The position numbers and the translations under genes were made by a program. A stretch of 64,000 nucleotides of DNA. Origin: Rallus limicola. Its lineage: Eukaryota; Chordata; Aves; Gruiformes; Rallidae. Of this stretch, positions 32,941 through 45,330 are shown piece after piece. Positions within the stretch are counted from its first letter, which is position 1; each line of letters begins with the position of its first letter. The stretch spans positions 11,204,501 through 11,268,500 of the forward strand of contig JAKCOZ010000021.1 of assembly GCA_022605955.1 (NCBI GenBank), given 5' to 3'. The notes beneath the pieces were generated by a model. The model saw nothing but the letters and a program-made list of their open reading frames with translations, had not been told where the DNA came from and made no database searches.

Positions 32941-35900
32941 AAATTCAGCTGACAGCCTGCTAGAGCAGAGTGAATAAAATTACACTGCAGATAACAGAAG
33001 AAATAAAGCCAAGCTCTTTTTCTTGTTTCTGTGACTATTTTCACTATTTCTTTGGTGTCTGAAAGACAAATTACTGGGAAGATACACAGCTCCCAAAGCT
33101 TTCAGTCAGGGGTTATTTTTAGCACTAATCACATCTGCATATTGCAGAAAGAACAACACGTTTCTAGCTGGCATTCAGCAGCTGTATGCTAATGTTATTT
33201 GTAAAAATATGCTAGAAAGCTTGTACATTAGAAAGAGCTAATATGCAGAAGAGACAACCTTCCCCCCCCACCCCAGCACCTCCTCAGTGAACCACACCAT
33301 CTCCTTCCAGCAGTGCTGTGGCTCTAAGCGAGCACCCTAAATGCTCCCCTCCATGCCATTGTCCCTTTGGTTTGTATCCCTCTTTCTCCCCTGCAGTTTT
33401 TGGTAGGCAGATCTCACTGATTATTGTGCTACCCTTAGAGCATATCCTGGGCCTGTCCTGCAAAACCTCTCCTGCCACAGTCTCAGCCAACCCTTTCACC
33501 CTACTCACATTGTCCTGAACTTGCCTCCTGAAAGAAGCAGTAGGAATTGTGTTCCTGTGCCCAGAACTCTTGCTCTGCCCTGCAAAAGGCTTATGCACAA
33601 ACAAACTATGTTTTGAAATGGTTTATTTCCTTCATTTTGCTCAAGTTCTACAAATATTCTACAGACAGGACCACCCGAAAGATGTAGTGAATGTGGTGTG
33701 GCTACTGAAAGATATTAATGATAACTGCAATTCAAAATCCTATTTATTCTGGAAATGGAAGAGTTATAAATTTATTAAATTACTATGACAGATCCATGTG
33801 TGGTATGACTGATGCTGCTCCATTCATCTCAACCCCAAAGATACATGCTGAGTTTTGCCAACCGAGAATCTGGCAGAATGAGTGGAGGAATATAACAGCC
33901 CCCCTTTGGCCAGTGCAAAGCGTTAACGTTTCAGAAGTAATGACGAGCGTTCCTGGCAAACAGCTTGCAGAAGCTCCCATGAGAGACATTTTTTAGATCG
34001 AATATTCATTACATCATTGCAAATACACACCACAAGTTAGTCAACAATGGTATGTCAATGTAAGAAAAGGCAAGGACCTTTCTGTAAATTGTCTTGTGGC
34101 TTTTAAGGGGCAAGGCAGATTATGCAAGTAAGGATGGTTGGAATAGGACCATCTCTGCATCTTTGTAATTTTATTTTCTATAGGTATGGGTGATTATTTC
34201 AGCAATCTATCTGAGCCATATAACTCTCTTGTAATCTACATCTCATAAAGTATTTATCCCTGGCTTGTCAGTCTAAAGTCCTTCTACTCAGACAGAACAA
34301 CCACTCCTGTTGTCTTTTTTCAGTCTTACATTAGCTATTTACATATGGCTCCATTCTCCATCACCATGACATATAAATTCCAGTCAAGGTTAGTGTCCTC
34401 CAGGCTTTTACTGAAGCAGGGCAGATAGTATACCCTAAGTTCAATAGCTTGATGCTGGATCATACTGTATCAAGAAGGTATTTTGCAAGTAAATGTGAAC
34501 ATACTCTGTGTGTGCTCCAAGCAAGCTGGCTGAAATTTATTTCAAGCCAAGAAGATGAAAAGTCACATTAGCACACTCTGGAACATCATGGCGTAAACCC
34601 ACATCGCCCAGAGGGTGGAGGACATGTATTGCCTTTCTAGCAATAATTTTTGTGCATCTACAAAAGCCAGTTCAGTTTTAGCAAGCTGTGGACATAATCA
34701 GTCTCCACTTATGACCTCTCTTTATCTCTAAGGGGCAAGAAGTTTTATGTGATGCCCACAGTCCAGGCTTGTCACGACTCTCCAGATTGTCAATGCCTTC
34801 AAATGAGCTTTTACAGGAAGTGGTACTGAAAGGCTTTGGGAAAAAACAACTTTTGAATTATTCCACTGGCTTCAAAAAGATTGCACTTGGTTTGGATAGC
34901 TGTTACAATCTGTCATTAATGAGAGTGGCATCTTCCATTTTAGCCATTATATATAAATTAAATGCAGCCTTTATCCTCTCAGTGAATTGAAAATACATGT
35001 GAACACGATGTCACCTGGATGCAAGCACACTGCCATGACATAAATGAAAACAACATGAAGGAGGTTATAATTATGTCTTCATTAGTCTTTGTGTGACACT
35101 GGGAACTAAGCACCACAGCACTCACCCACTCCATGTCTGTGTTCCCCTCCCTTGCACACCCCCTGCCCCATAAAATGGGGGAGAGAATCAGAGGAATAAA
35201 AGTGAGACAGATCCTAATATTTGATCTAAATCTACCCTCTTCCAGTTTAAAACCATGTGATTTCTGGAATGTGATTACTATAACTGAAGCATTACAGTGA
35301 CAGTAAATCCTATTTAATTAACCTCTATCTAGTATTTGATTGTTACAAGGAACTACTTTACAATGTTTTATCTAGACTGCTACTTCACAATTTCCTTTAA
35401 AAACACAGAGATCTTTTGTCTAATCAAAACAAACTGTTCTTCAGAACGTGCTCCAGGCCTGTCAATGTTCCACTATTCTGTAATCTGTTCCCAAAGTAAA
35501 ATCAAACCCCATTAGGGTTGTGATTCCATTTCAAACCTAGGTCAGAACAGACAGCCTTGAAAACTATGGGGTATGTCATCCAGTAAAATGATGTTCAATT
35601 CACCTGAAAGTTGTGTCTCCAAGAGTACAGTCGAACACGGAGTTGCCACATCTGGAAATCAGAATCGTGCTCACATTCAAAATCAATTTCCTTCCACCCT
35701 AACTTTCAGCTAACGTCATTCCAACCTGAGCACTGGCATCAGCAGATGTGTCCCCTCGCTTAATCATTGCAACTTTTTCCAAATAGCCTCTAATCTTGTT
35801 GGTTGTCAAGCTGCAGGATAAAAAAGTCTGTCGATAAACATAGCTCCAGCTTCTTAAGTCCCTCTGTAATTCTCATTCCAGTCAATGTCAGAGTAATTGC

Positions 35901-38215
35901 AGTTTCATATGATCAATGTCCTAGCCCAAGTACAGTCCTCCATCTGCGTAAATATTTCCTGATCTGTCTTTTCACCTAGCCCTGGGAGATCAGTAATTGT
36001 TTTCTATTATAATCGTTTTACCATTTCAGTCTTTAGCCTCAAGTTCAAGGTGTCTCTGAGTTGCCATCCACGAGAATGTTAATCTGTTTTCAGCATAATG
36101 TCCTTCCTCGTTTCTATCATCATATCTCCTTCTCCTTTCACGGTGAGAATTACCTGTCCTTAAACTCTGTATCTGAGTAATGTAATATTGCAGCCTATTT
36201 CCTGAACTGGCCACATTTCAGTTACTCCAATTACATCAGGTTTGTCTTTAAGCAGCAGATGTCCTTGCTCTTCCAATCTTGTTTGCTGTTTCCCTCCCTG
36301 CCTGCTTATGCCCTCCAGCACACAAAGTATTCACCTGCTAAACAGTAAACAGAAGCTGGTCTGCCTCACTCAATCGTTTTTCATACCTGTCGAAATGGAA
36401 GAGGGGGTTGTTGTGCAGTTGTTATCTCTGTGAAATAGAAATGTAGGATCTTATAGCAGATAGGGATTAGTCTTGGTTTCAACAATAGGAGGTGCTCAGT
36501 AAAACTCTCTGACATTTGCAAGGCAAAACAGAGTTAGGTAGGAGGAGCTTTTCCATCTTTGTAGGTTGTGTAAGCTCCTAGAGAGCCAAGTGTAACTTTC
36601 CCCAACCAGAGGGAGGCCCATATAGCAGTCGTAAAAGACCATCTGCATCAGTTCCTGGTCACCGGTTGCTAGAACAAACACCAGCGCACCTGTGAAAAGG
36701 CAGGCCCCAAAGTCATGGATGTCTGTGGAGATTTTCACTTCACTGGAGTGTTTCTGGATTTCAAAGTCAGGCTCTGTCACACAGCTAACAACCTAGGTTT
36801 TGCCATTTATTTCCACAGCTATTAACAAGACGACCATAATATGTCCTTCCTTAGTCCCTAGGCTGGAACAATTACAGTCCATCTGTCACTCTGCTTTTTT
36901 TTCCCAAGGGGATAGCATGCGGTTTTATACTTTCTGGTTTACATCTGCAGGAACCCTGGCTGTGCTAGTGCTACAAACTCTAAAACACCAGAGGCCTTCC
37001 CTCCTGCTCCAGGGAAATACAGCTTTACACCCAAGCTCATCAGCATTAGTCATAAAAACGGCGTAAGATTATCCAGCTCACACACAGCACATTTCATTTT
37101 ATTTTTATTTTACTTGAATACATGTATTGCATATGCATTAAGCAGGCTATGCCAGAAGCATCATTCCAGAAACGTATTTAACTCGACAGCCTGCTCAAGT
37201 GGAACAGCAGTGCTACTCATTACACATTGGACAGAAAGTCCTACCAGAGCAGAGACTTCCAATGGAAGCTTTCCTTCCCCTCTCTGACCCACCACAAACA
37301 AAGGAATTGCTATTCTCTACTCAGTTCTGAGTGGCACATCACCATGTTGGATTCAAAGTGAGTGCAGCCAGGATACAACCATCCAGATAAAAGACAATTT
37401 TATCTCTCAGATTATGCAAATAGCAGTAAAATTATAATCCACTGTCTGCAAATTCAATAAAACCAAACCAAGCTGTCTGTGTATATTTGCTCTCACTATT
37501 ATTACTTTCTAAGCTACCATGGGTTAAGTTTAAACTTCTGATCTAACTACATCCACATTACAGCATGTATGAACTTTGTCCTTTTGTAATTTCTTTCATA
37601 GAAAAAGTATATTTAAAAATTAAAATAGAGCATTTGGCATTTTTGCTACCTACAAATGAGTTGAAGAATGCCAAAGAGAATACACGCTACAAGCACAATT
37701 AAACATTCTGTAACCAAAATACATGAAGTATCAGTGGCATGAAGCACTTTCCAAAAAAGCATCAGAGGATTTTCATTGTGGCATCCAGAGGGAACAATAA
37801 AGTATATTGGATCCCTGAGAAAGCATAGTCAGGTACGTGACCACTTCATAACTTGAATTCAAGTACAAGCGAACAGGAACAGTATGAGAAATGTCTTTTT
37901 CTCTTCACAAGTCTAAACGATTTCTAGGCCTGAAGAGAGCGTAAGTTAGCAAGGTCATAGGTACTGTGAATATAAAGTGTCTAACATGTATTAGCTTTTC
38001 TACATTCTATAAATGGTAGTTAAATGATCCTCACAGCTCCCAGGGTAAATAGCTAGCCCAGTTTTAGAAGTGGAGAAGAGTCAGGTCAGGCACCCAAACT
38101 GACATTCTGGGCACTGACATTCTTTTTCACACAGCTACCTAGATTGAAACAGAAGATACCTTGCCTTGATGAAAGTCAGATACAAGGGATAGAAAAAAAT
38201 CCAGGCCTGAATATT
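32941..38215. other. Intergenic DNA, no gene seen
   Basis: A C-run at about 33263-33269 and generally AT-rich unique-looking sequence. Stretches near 34480-35060 and 35400-36000 look like possible conserved noncoding DNA, without proof. Small frames on both strands have no recognisable protein. Confidence 0.55.
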
Positions 38216-38404
38216 CACAGAACTACAGGATGGTAGGGGTTGGAAAGAGCCTCTGGAGATCAAGTCCAATGCCAGATCAGGATCACCTAGAGCAGGTTGC
38301 ACATCCAGGCAAGTTTTGAGTGTCTCCAGAGAGAGAGATTCCACCACCTCTCTGGGCAGCCTATCCCAGTGCCCTGTCACCCTCAAAGTCTTCTTCACCA
38401 AAGA
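38216..38404 (-). repeat. CR1 LINE 3' fragment
   Basis: Complement of a CR1 3' end. Landmarks are GGTAGGGGTTGGAAAGAGCC, TCTGGAGATCAAGTCCAATG, CACCTAGAGCAGGTTGCACA, TTCCACCACCTCTCTGGGCA and CCAGTGCCCTGTCACCCTCA. The octamer side is at the left. It differs in subfamily features (GAGCAGGTTGCACA) from the 1726 and 57278 copies. Confidence 0.9.
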
Positions 38405-41400
38405 AAAGGAAGAGATTAAAAACCTCTCATGGAGCAGCGTGCTGTGCCCCCAAGTGTGAGGCTGATCTGCTCACTAGGAGTTAACACAGCTTTCCTTTTC
38501 TCCGTGCAGTTTGTCATTATAAGGTCAGACTTGCTGCAGAGACTGGGGAAATTGCAGTCTCACTGTATTTGGATCATTCCAGTGGTAACAAAAATCTCTC
38601 AGACCAGCACTGTTTAGAGCAGTACAAGATACATCTGAGACATGTAAAGCTCACTAGTGTCCCTTTTATTTATTCCGCAGGTGCCAGGAGACAGACCAGA
38701 AAGACAATTATACAGCATCTGAAGCTGCCCCGATTCCACAAGAAGCTTGTCCTGTCTTCCTAGCTCACTACCCTGCCCAGGAGGTCTCTGCAGCTTCCCT
38801 GAAGCTTGCTTACAAGTAGTAGTAATTTTGCATAACATACATACACTGTGCACTCTCAGACTGCAACCAAAAGAAAAAGTCTTATAGAAAGATTTAGGTA
38901 GCCTGTCTTTATGGATTATAATGATCATTCTTAGTCCTAACAGACCAGACAGGAGATGGTAAATGTCACTTTTACCTGAAGCTCACCAATGTTTCCTGTT
39001 GCTAGAAAGGAGATGTGATTTCCCTCCTTAGGATAGGTGGTTTCCTTGGTTTCCTGGCAATAAATGCATAAATTTACAATACTGAGACTCTTAGTCAAGT
39101 ATATGTTGCCAAACATTCGTGTCCTAGAAATACTGCTGTTTCCGATTAGTTATTACACCAACTATGTATAAAGCCATATGGCCTTAATAACATGCCTGTC
39201 ACTTTCAGAGAGTAATGACTTCAATTTTGGCAGCATTAATCTGCAATATTTGCTGTCTCTTTGGATGACATCGTAATGGTGCAATGCAAAAGTGATCAAC
39301 ATCTCCCAGGCTGTGAGAAAGGCAGTGTCTGAACAGATTATGATTTAAACAAGGCAAGGGCAGTTTTCTTGAAAATAATAAATTATTTTTATTAATGCTA
39401 TTTTTAAGGAAGGGAGAAAGGGAGCACATTACTCATGTAGAATTGCTAAAATCCTCCAAGATCCAAAATTTGATTATAAAAAGAATGAGAAAAGCCCCTG
39501 CCTGTTTACAGAGCACTCCAAAAAGTATAAAAACCCTGCTAAATTACAGAAAATAATTGATGATGCGTGGTCAACAAAACAGCTAAGGACACCACTTACC
39601 TTTGTAAGTGGAGTACAGATTTTAAATCCTTGAACCAATGTTACTCGGGGGGGGTTGGGGAGATGTGTAATTTTAATTGCTGTATAAAAGAGATGCTGTG
39701 GCTTTGTAACTGATTAGAGATCCACTACAAGTAGAGTCAATGAGCTGGATGTGGCCACCCTCTAGGTACTGCAGAATCGCTTCATAAATTTGTGAGACAT
39801 TAGCTCACACGTGACTAGCCACATATATCACTGTAGTCCCAAATGACTTATGACCTGATTTGGTCTCGTTACCCATGTAGTGAACTGATGTCTGCCACTA
39901 TTTTAATTGCTTGCAAGTCTGAGAAGTGGAAACAGAAGTCAGAATTCGTTAGCCTGCACAAACACCAAGTAAAATTAACATGCTGAAAGCCTGGACTTAT
40001 GTTCACTTCATCCTGTGAATCCATAGACTAATATCCTGTCAAGACCTACATATGTTCTTAGCATTATTCCCATTAGCATTCCTGCTGATGGGAATGGAAG
40101 TAAAGTTAGCATACGAGTCTGAGCAGAACTAGCAGCAGAATGATATTTCCACAAGGCCAGACTAAAAGCTCACAGACAGTACTAAATCTCCCTTGCCAAA
40201 TCAACCACAAGAACCTGTGTAAAACCAATGCTATCAGTCTTAGCTTTGATATACAATTGTACTTACAATTATCATCCTTGGATTAGACTTAAAATATCTC
40301 TGTGTAGATCTTTTCTAGGCAGAAAGCCCACCTGCTCTAAAAGAGCAAGAAAGCCTTCATTTGCCATTCTGTTGTCTTCAGATGCTCAGTTCTGACCACA
40401 AGCACAACACTTCAGTGCACCTAAGCACTTCTAGAAAGCATACACCGAATAGCCTATACTCTGTATATACAGTTTGTCAGTGTACAGGCCTATTTCAGAT
40501 GTTACAAATTTTGTTCTTGGATGAATAATTTATAGTTACTGTTTTATATTAAATTTGTATAGATCCATGTGATATGCTACATTGATGCTGTAATAAGCTA
40601 TATAAATAGCAATACAAATGATCCAGATTCCATTGAAAAGGAAAATTATCAACACTATATCCTGTGTTAATTTGTCAGTTGGACATCCTTGAGGAAATGG
40701 CAAGCAGGGGTACAATTAATGCACTTGCACAGAACACAAGTCATTATTTGTCATTGCTGGAATATGGCATTACTCAATACAGAGCAAAATTTTTGCACTG
40801 AAAGGTGGGGAATTCAGCTGTGCAACAAAACCACGGTGTTCCTACTGAGAGAAGTCACTTGGGATTTTGAAGGATTCCACGGAAACAGAGTGACCTCTGT
40901 CCCTACAGAATGAGAAAAGAGACTCACAACTGAATTTGAAAAAGAAAGATACCACAGGTTTTGTCTGATTATGGAAAAGACATGGGCTTATTTCTGGGCC
41001 TGGCAGTTGATTGTTATATATGTCAATTACCATTTACTATGCACAAGAACTGGATGATCTGCTTTTACCTCCCACCACATATTTCATTGTAAACAAGGAA
41101 TACAGGCATTCCTTCAGCGTGTTATAGTTTCACAAACCGCTCCTCTTGTTCCTGACACTATTATTACAGACTATGGCTTTTGTATAGGACAGACTGATTA
41201 ATCATTTTTGTGAAAACACACAAGCTGATAAATGACAGGCAGAAGGTATGTTGGAATAATAATCCCAAATCCAGGGGGGTACAAGTCTACAAAATAAAAC
41301 AGCACTGAGGATTCTGAAAGCAGTTAAGGTGTTATCATGGCCATTTTCAATAATAAAACCAGGCTTTATTTTTTATGGGACATATAGACATATATTTTGG

Positions 41401-44400
41401 TGGTGTTAGCTATCAAATTCAATGTCAAAATTTGCATTTATTTCACTGAATGAGTCCAAAAAGAGCAGAATGCTTGTGTTGTGCACATTCTTTTACTGCT
41501 GCTTCACTGCTCTTCTCTGAGCTCTACAAAGCACTCAAGGACATTGACCTGTTTTTCATATTCTCAGATACAGTCAAGCAACTCCTCAACAGCATTTCTA
41601 TGCCATATGATCTAATCCTGTGTAAAGATTTTAGGTACCTTTGAGCAAGAAATCCTGCACAGCAGAAGTCACATAATCGTATTAGTGCAGCTCTCCACAG
41701 GGGCTAAATAGCCTTGTTGAGAAGGTCTTTGCTGAGCTGGGCTTCTCAAGTCAAGCTTGGCAGCTCCCTGGTGGTAATTCGGGTATCTGCTTTGTGCCGT
41801 GCAGACCCCTTTGTTTTCTGTTACCCAAGATCTGGATCACCCTCAGCTTCACTCCTCCTGGTTCTTTCCCTAGCCTGGCTGGTTCCACAGTACTTTATTG
41901 CAGATCAAGAAATATATTTCTGATTTCTGTGTGTGGCTTCTGCCAAGATTACAGAATAATATTAACTCCTTCGTTTCAGTGGGAAGAACTGCTGTATAAG
42001 TCAAAAATGAAGACATCATTTCTACACTCTAAACAAGCAGGGCCTGTGTTTTCTTACTAGTACTTGGCAGACTTTGTGACAGAAGGGATTTGGGGTACCT
42101 GTAGTTGGGTCCCAGAGTGACCCAGCAACATCAGTCTCAGCTCACTTTCTCTAACATCAAGGACTCAGGATACCTAGCAGCTGTTATCCCAACAGCACAG
42201 CTGTCTGCTCACCAGGTAGTCTGGCCCAAAAGGGCATTTGAAATGCTCAGAAGCTGCTTAGGATTGCCTTTGCCGTTCTTTGGCAGTATTTTGTACTTCT
42301 AAGTCTTTCAGGAAATCTGTGAATTATATATGTTTATAGGACTAGTATCTTCCAATGTTTGTAGAACATCCTGAATGATCCTCTGCACTGCATTGCAGGG
42401 AATCTGACATTGCTCAGTTCTTAAGAGACTGATTATATTTAAACAGTTCTAATTTGTTTGAGTTTTTGGGAATCATTAGTTTCTTCCTGCAACATGCTTT
42501 GCTAAGAGTTTATGGTGTGAAAAACATGTGAGATACCACCAGCAAAACAGCTCTTCTGTTGAACTGCTTGCCCAGAGCTTGTTTCTGAAAGATGGAAAGT
42601 CATTACATACCAAAAAAGAAAGTGACAGGACATTCCCTTTTCCCTTCTCTTCCCTGCTCCTTGCAAATGAAGATGGCAGCATCTACTGATGCAAAGAGGC
42701 CAACAGATGTTCCTCATATGACTGTGACACAGTGAAATGGGGAGTAATGGAAGCATGTAATTTTCTCAGTTTTGTTCCTATAGTTGCTGCTCTTCTGAAT
42801 CTGAACACTCTCCATTAGTCTCCAGTGCAGAAACCAAAATCAGGGAGCAAGGCATTTGGGTGGGGAATGCAGTATAGCATTTTCTAAATAACAAAACTAT
42901 ATACAGCAGAACAAAGCTAAATATTCAGAATGTTTCATGGACAAAGTTTTAGTTAGTAAAGCAACTGAATGGCATCCCCATGGATTTTACAAATCTTGTT
43001 CATAAAGAAAAAATACTTCTGATTGATCAATCCACTCCAGAAATGTTGGAAGGAAAACACTCCTCAGAACTCAGATGTGATTTAAGTATCCTCTATGCAT
43101 TGAATACATACTGCACTACAATACAATTACCCAATACATTCTTTTAAACAACAAGAAATGTGAGATAAACCAGAGTAAACCTTGGTGAGAGACTTATGTT
43201 AATTCTTTTGAGTCCATTTTTAGGACAGGCTAACAGAACATATGCAATTTTAGTATTATTCAGTTGTCAAGTGGTAACTCATTAAGCTACAGTAACTCAA
43301 TTGTGTATCAGATCTTTAGTGGCTCATCTAATTATGTAAACATGTTTAAATGCATAATTACCACTTCTTGCATGTTGAAACTGCACACTTAACTTTTAAA
43401 TTAACAGTCCTTTTATCTTTCTAAATATCCACGTGATAGAAAATTACAGCATATTTATGTGAGAGGCTAGATCATATCTTCATTTTTCTCATATTCTTCC
43501 TATCCAAATACAAATAATTTAACTGAGAATTATACATCTAATTAAGGAAACCCTGTCCCTAAATACCCTTGGGGTTCTGCACCCAAATTACATTCCTCTT
43601 TCAGCAGTACTGCACAGCCTTCCCTAAGATGGATGCAAGCACAGAGATTCTTTGTTTCAAGGTCACTATTAAGAAGGAACGAGATCAATCCTGTAGGTCA
43701 GCACAGGAACCAGTGGAGGAATGCAGCACCTGGATGCAGGGTGCAGTTAGCAGTATTTGTGCTTACCAGGCTATTCATTCCCCATGGCCTGCAGTGTATA
43801 GCTATAATTTCCCAAGACAGATCTGCCGTTACACACATGGCCCAGTGAGTGGAAACAGAAAGATTTATCAGCACATTAACAAATGACTTTATGAAGAACA
43901 AACAAATATTTCTCTCAGCAAAATTACAATTAAATGTCAGTGGCATGGCTGCCAAATATGCATCTGCAGTCAAATTGGTTTGTACTGAGACCAAAGGATC
44001 AGATACTTTTCAACAATTCCAAATCTCCTGAGGGTCAAACTGTGGGAAGGAGAAGCAAGGATGGATAGGTGAGAAAGCAGAGAAGAGAGCAGAAAAGCAA
44101 AAGAAGGAAATGAATGAAAGATTGCTAGTATTAGCAACAGAAATCTATTTGTTCTGCAGAAGATTTTAAGGTATCAGCACCACTCATCTGATTATCAACA
44201 CCGAGTAAGTGCCAGTGAGATGCAGCATTGCCGCTGCTGTGGATACCATACATGTGTAATTTCCACAAAATATTTCAAATGCCGTAGAAAATGATGGTTA
44301 CAGATAAATGCTCACAAAAACTGACACAGTGGCATAGCATTTGATTTTATCCCAGAGTCTAATCACTTTAGAAACCTGAACACCTTCTTTAGCAGCTCTT

Positions 44401-44819
44401 TCTGAGTGCTTATTCCTCCACACACAAAAAACAGGAACAAGTTAAAATTTTCATCCTTCCCAAGCTCCAGAGAAACATGGAGAGAAGTATCAGGTGTTCT
44501 CATCAGTCTATATACAATGCATTTACAATAATAAACCTTACAGATCCAACATAAAGGGTCTGTGTCCCTCCAGTTTCTCTGTGGGAAAGAGTACCAGTAG
44601 CTTCTTTTGCTGGAAAAACTGATTTTCTTCTAAAATTGCTGTAAAGTGAAACGGTTGTTTCAAATGCAGCAACGCACCATGTGTGTAATTTAACTTACAA
44701 GATCCCAGCTCTCTTCATGGCCATCTATAAATCTTTGCCCTTTAGACCAGAACTATCATGCATCCCAGCTTGCTAAGCCCTCCTAATTTAATGACACACA
44801 TTTATTTGGAAATACTGTA
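38405..44819. other. Intergenic DNA, no gene seen
   Basis: AT-rich sequence without a recognised gene, RNA or repeat family. A short G-run is at about 39648-39655. Confidence 0.6.
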
Positions 44820-45330
44820 GCAGAACAGCTTCAAAAGCATTACTTTGGCATTATTACACTGTGAGAAATTATGGTGGTTTGGGGTCTTCTGGCCTAATTA
44901 GATTCCATTTTGTTCAGTCATCCTCAAATGAAACTTCTATTTTCAAAGGATTTTGTGAACAGTCTGCTAATGAAAGAGAATTTATAGTATTTATGGGGCA
45001 ACAGTATAAATGGAATTTAATAGCCAAGTGCCGGCAGGGAACCGTCTAATCTTTATCGAATGCTGATTAGCGACCAAGGATTTCTGGTGAGATAATGAGC
45101 CCTGGACTGGCTTCTATCCAGTTTTTGACACCAGCACCAATGTACATCTACTAATTGCTAGAGGAATACATACTATAACTGAATTTCTACTAATTAGGGG
45201 AGATTTAACCAAGTCCTTGAAGTTTATATCTTTGAAATTCACAAAAATATCAAAAGTCAGATAATCACTACAGGCACTTAACATGCACCTTAGTTTATAC
45301 TATGCAAATAAATTAAGAGATTAATTTCCA
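44820..45330. promoter_or_regulatory. Homeodomain-site-rich block, candidate enhancer
   Basis: Two perfect CTAATTAG palindromes (44894-44901 and 45190-45197), CTGATTAG at 45063-45070 and CTAATTG at 45151-45157, plus GATA-like TTATCG. This resembles vertebrate developmental enhancers. The call rests on motif density only. Confidence 0.35.

Noticed and set aside
39745..39775. CCACCCTCTAGGTACTGC, reverse CTCF-like
   Set aside because: The last positions of the core (TGG) are missing.
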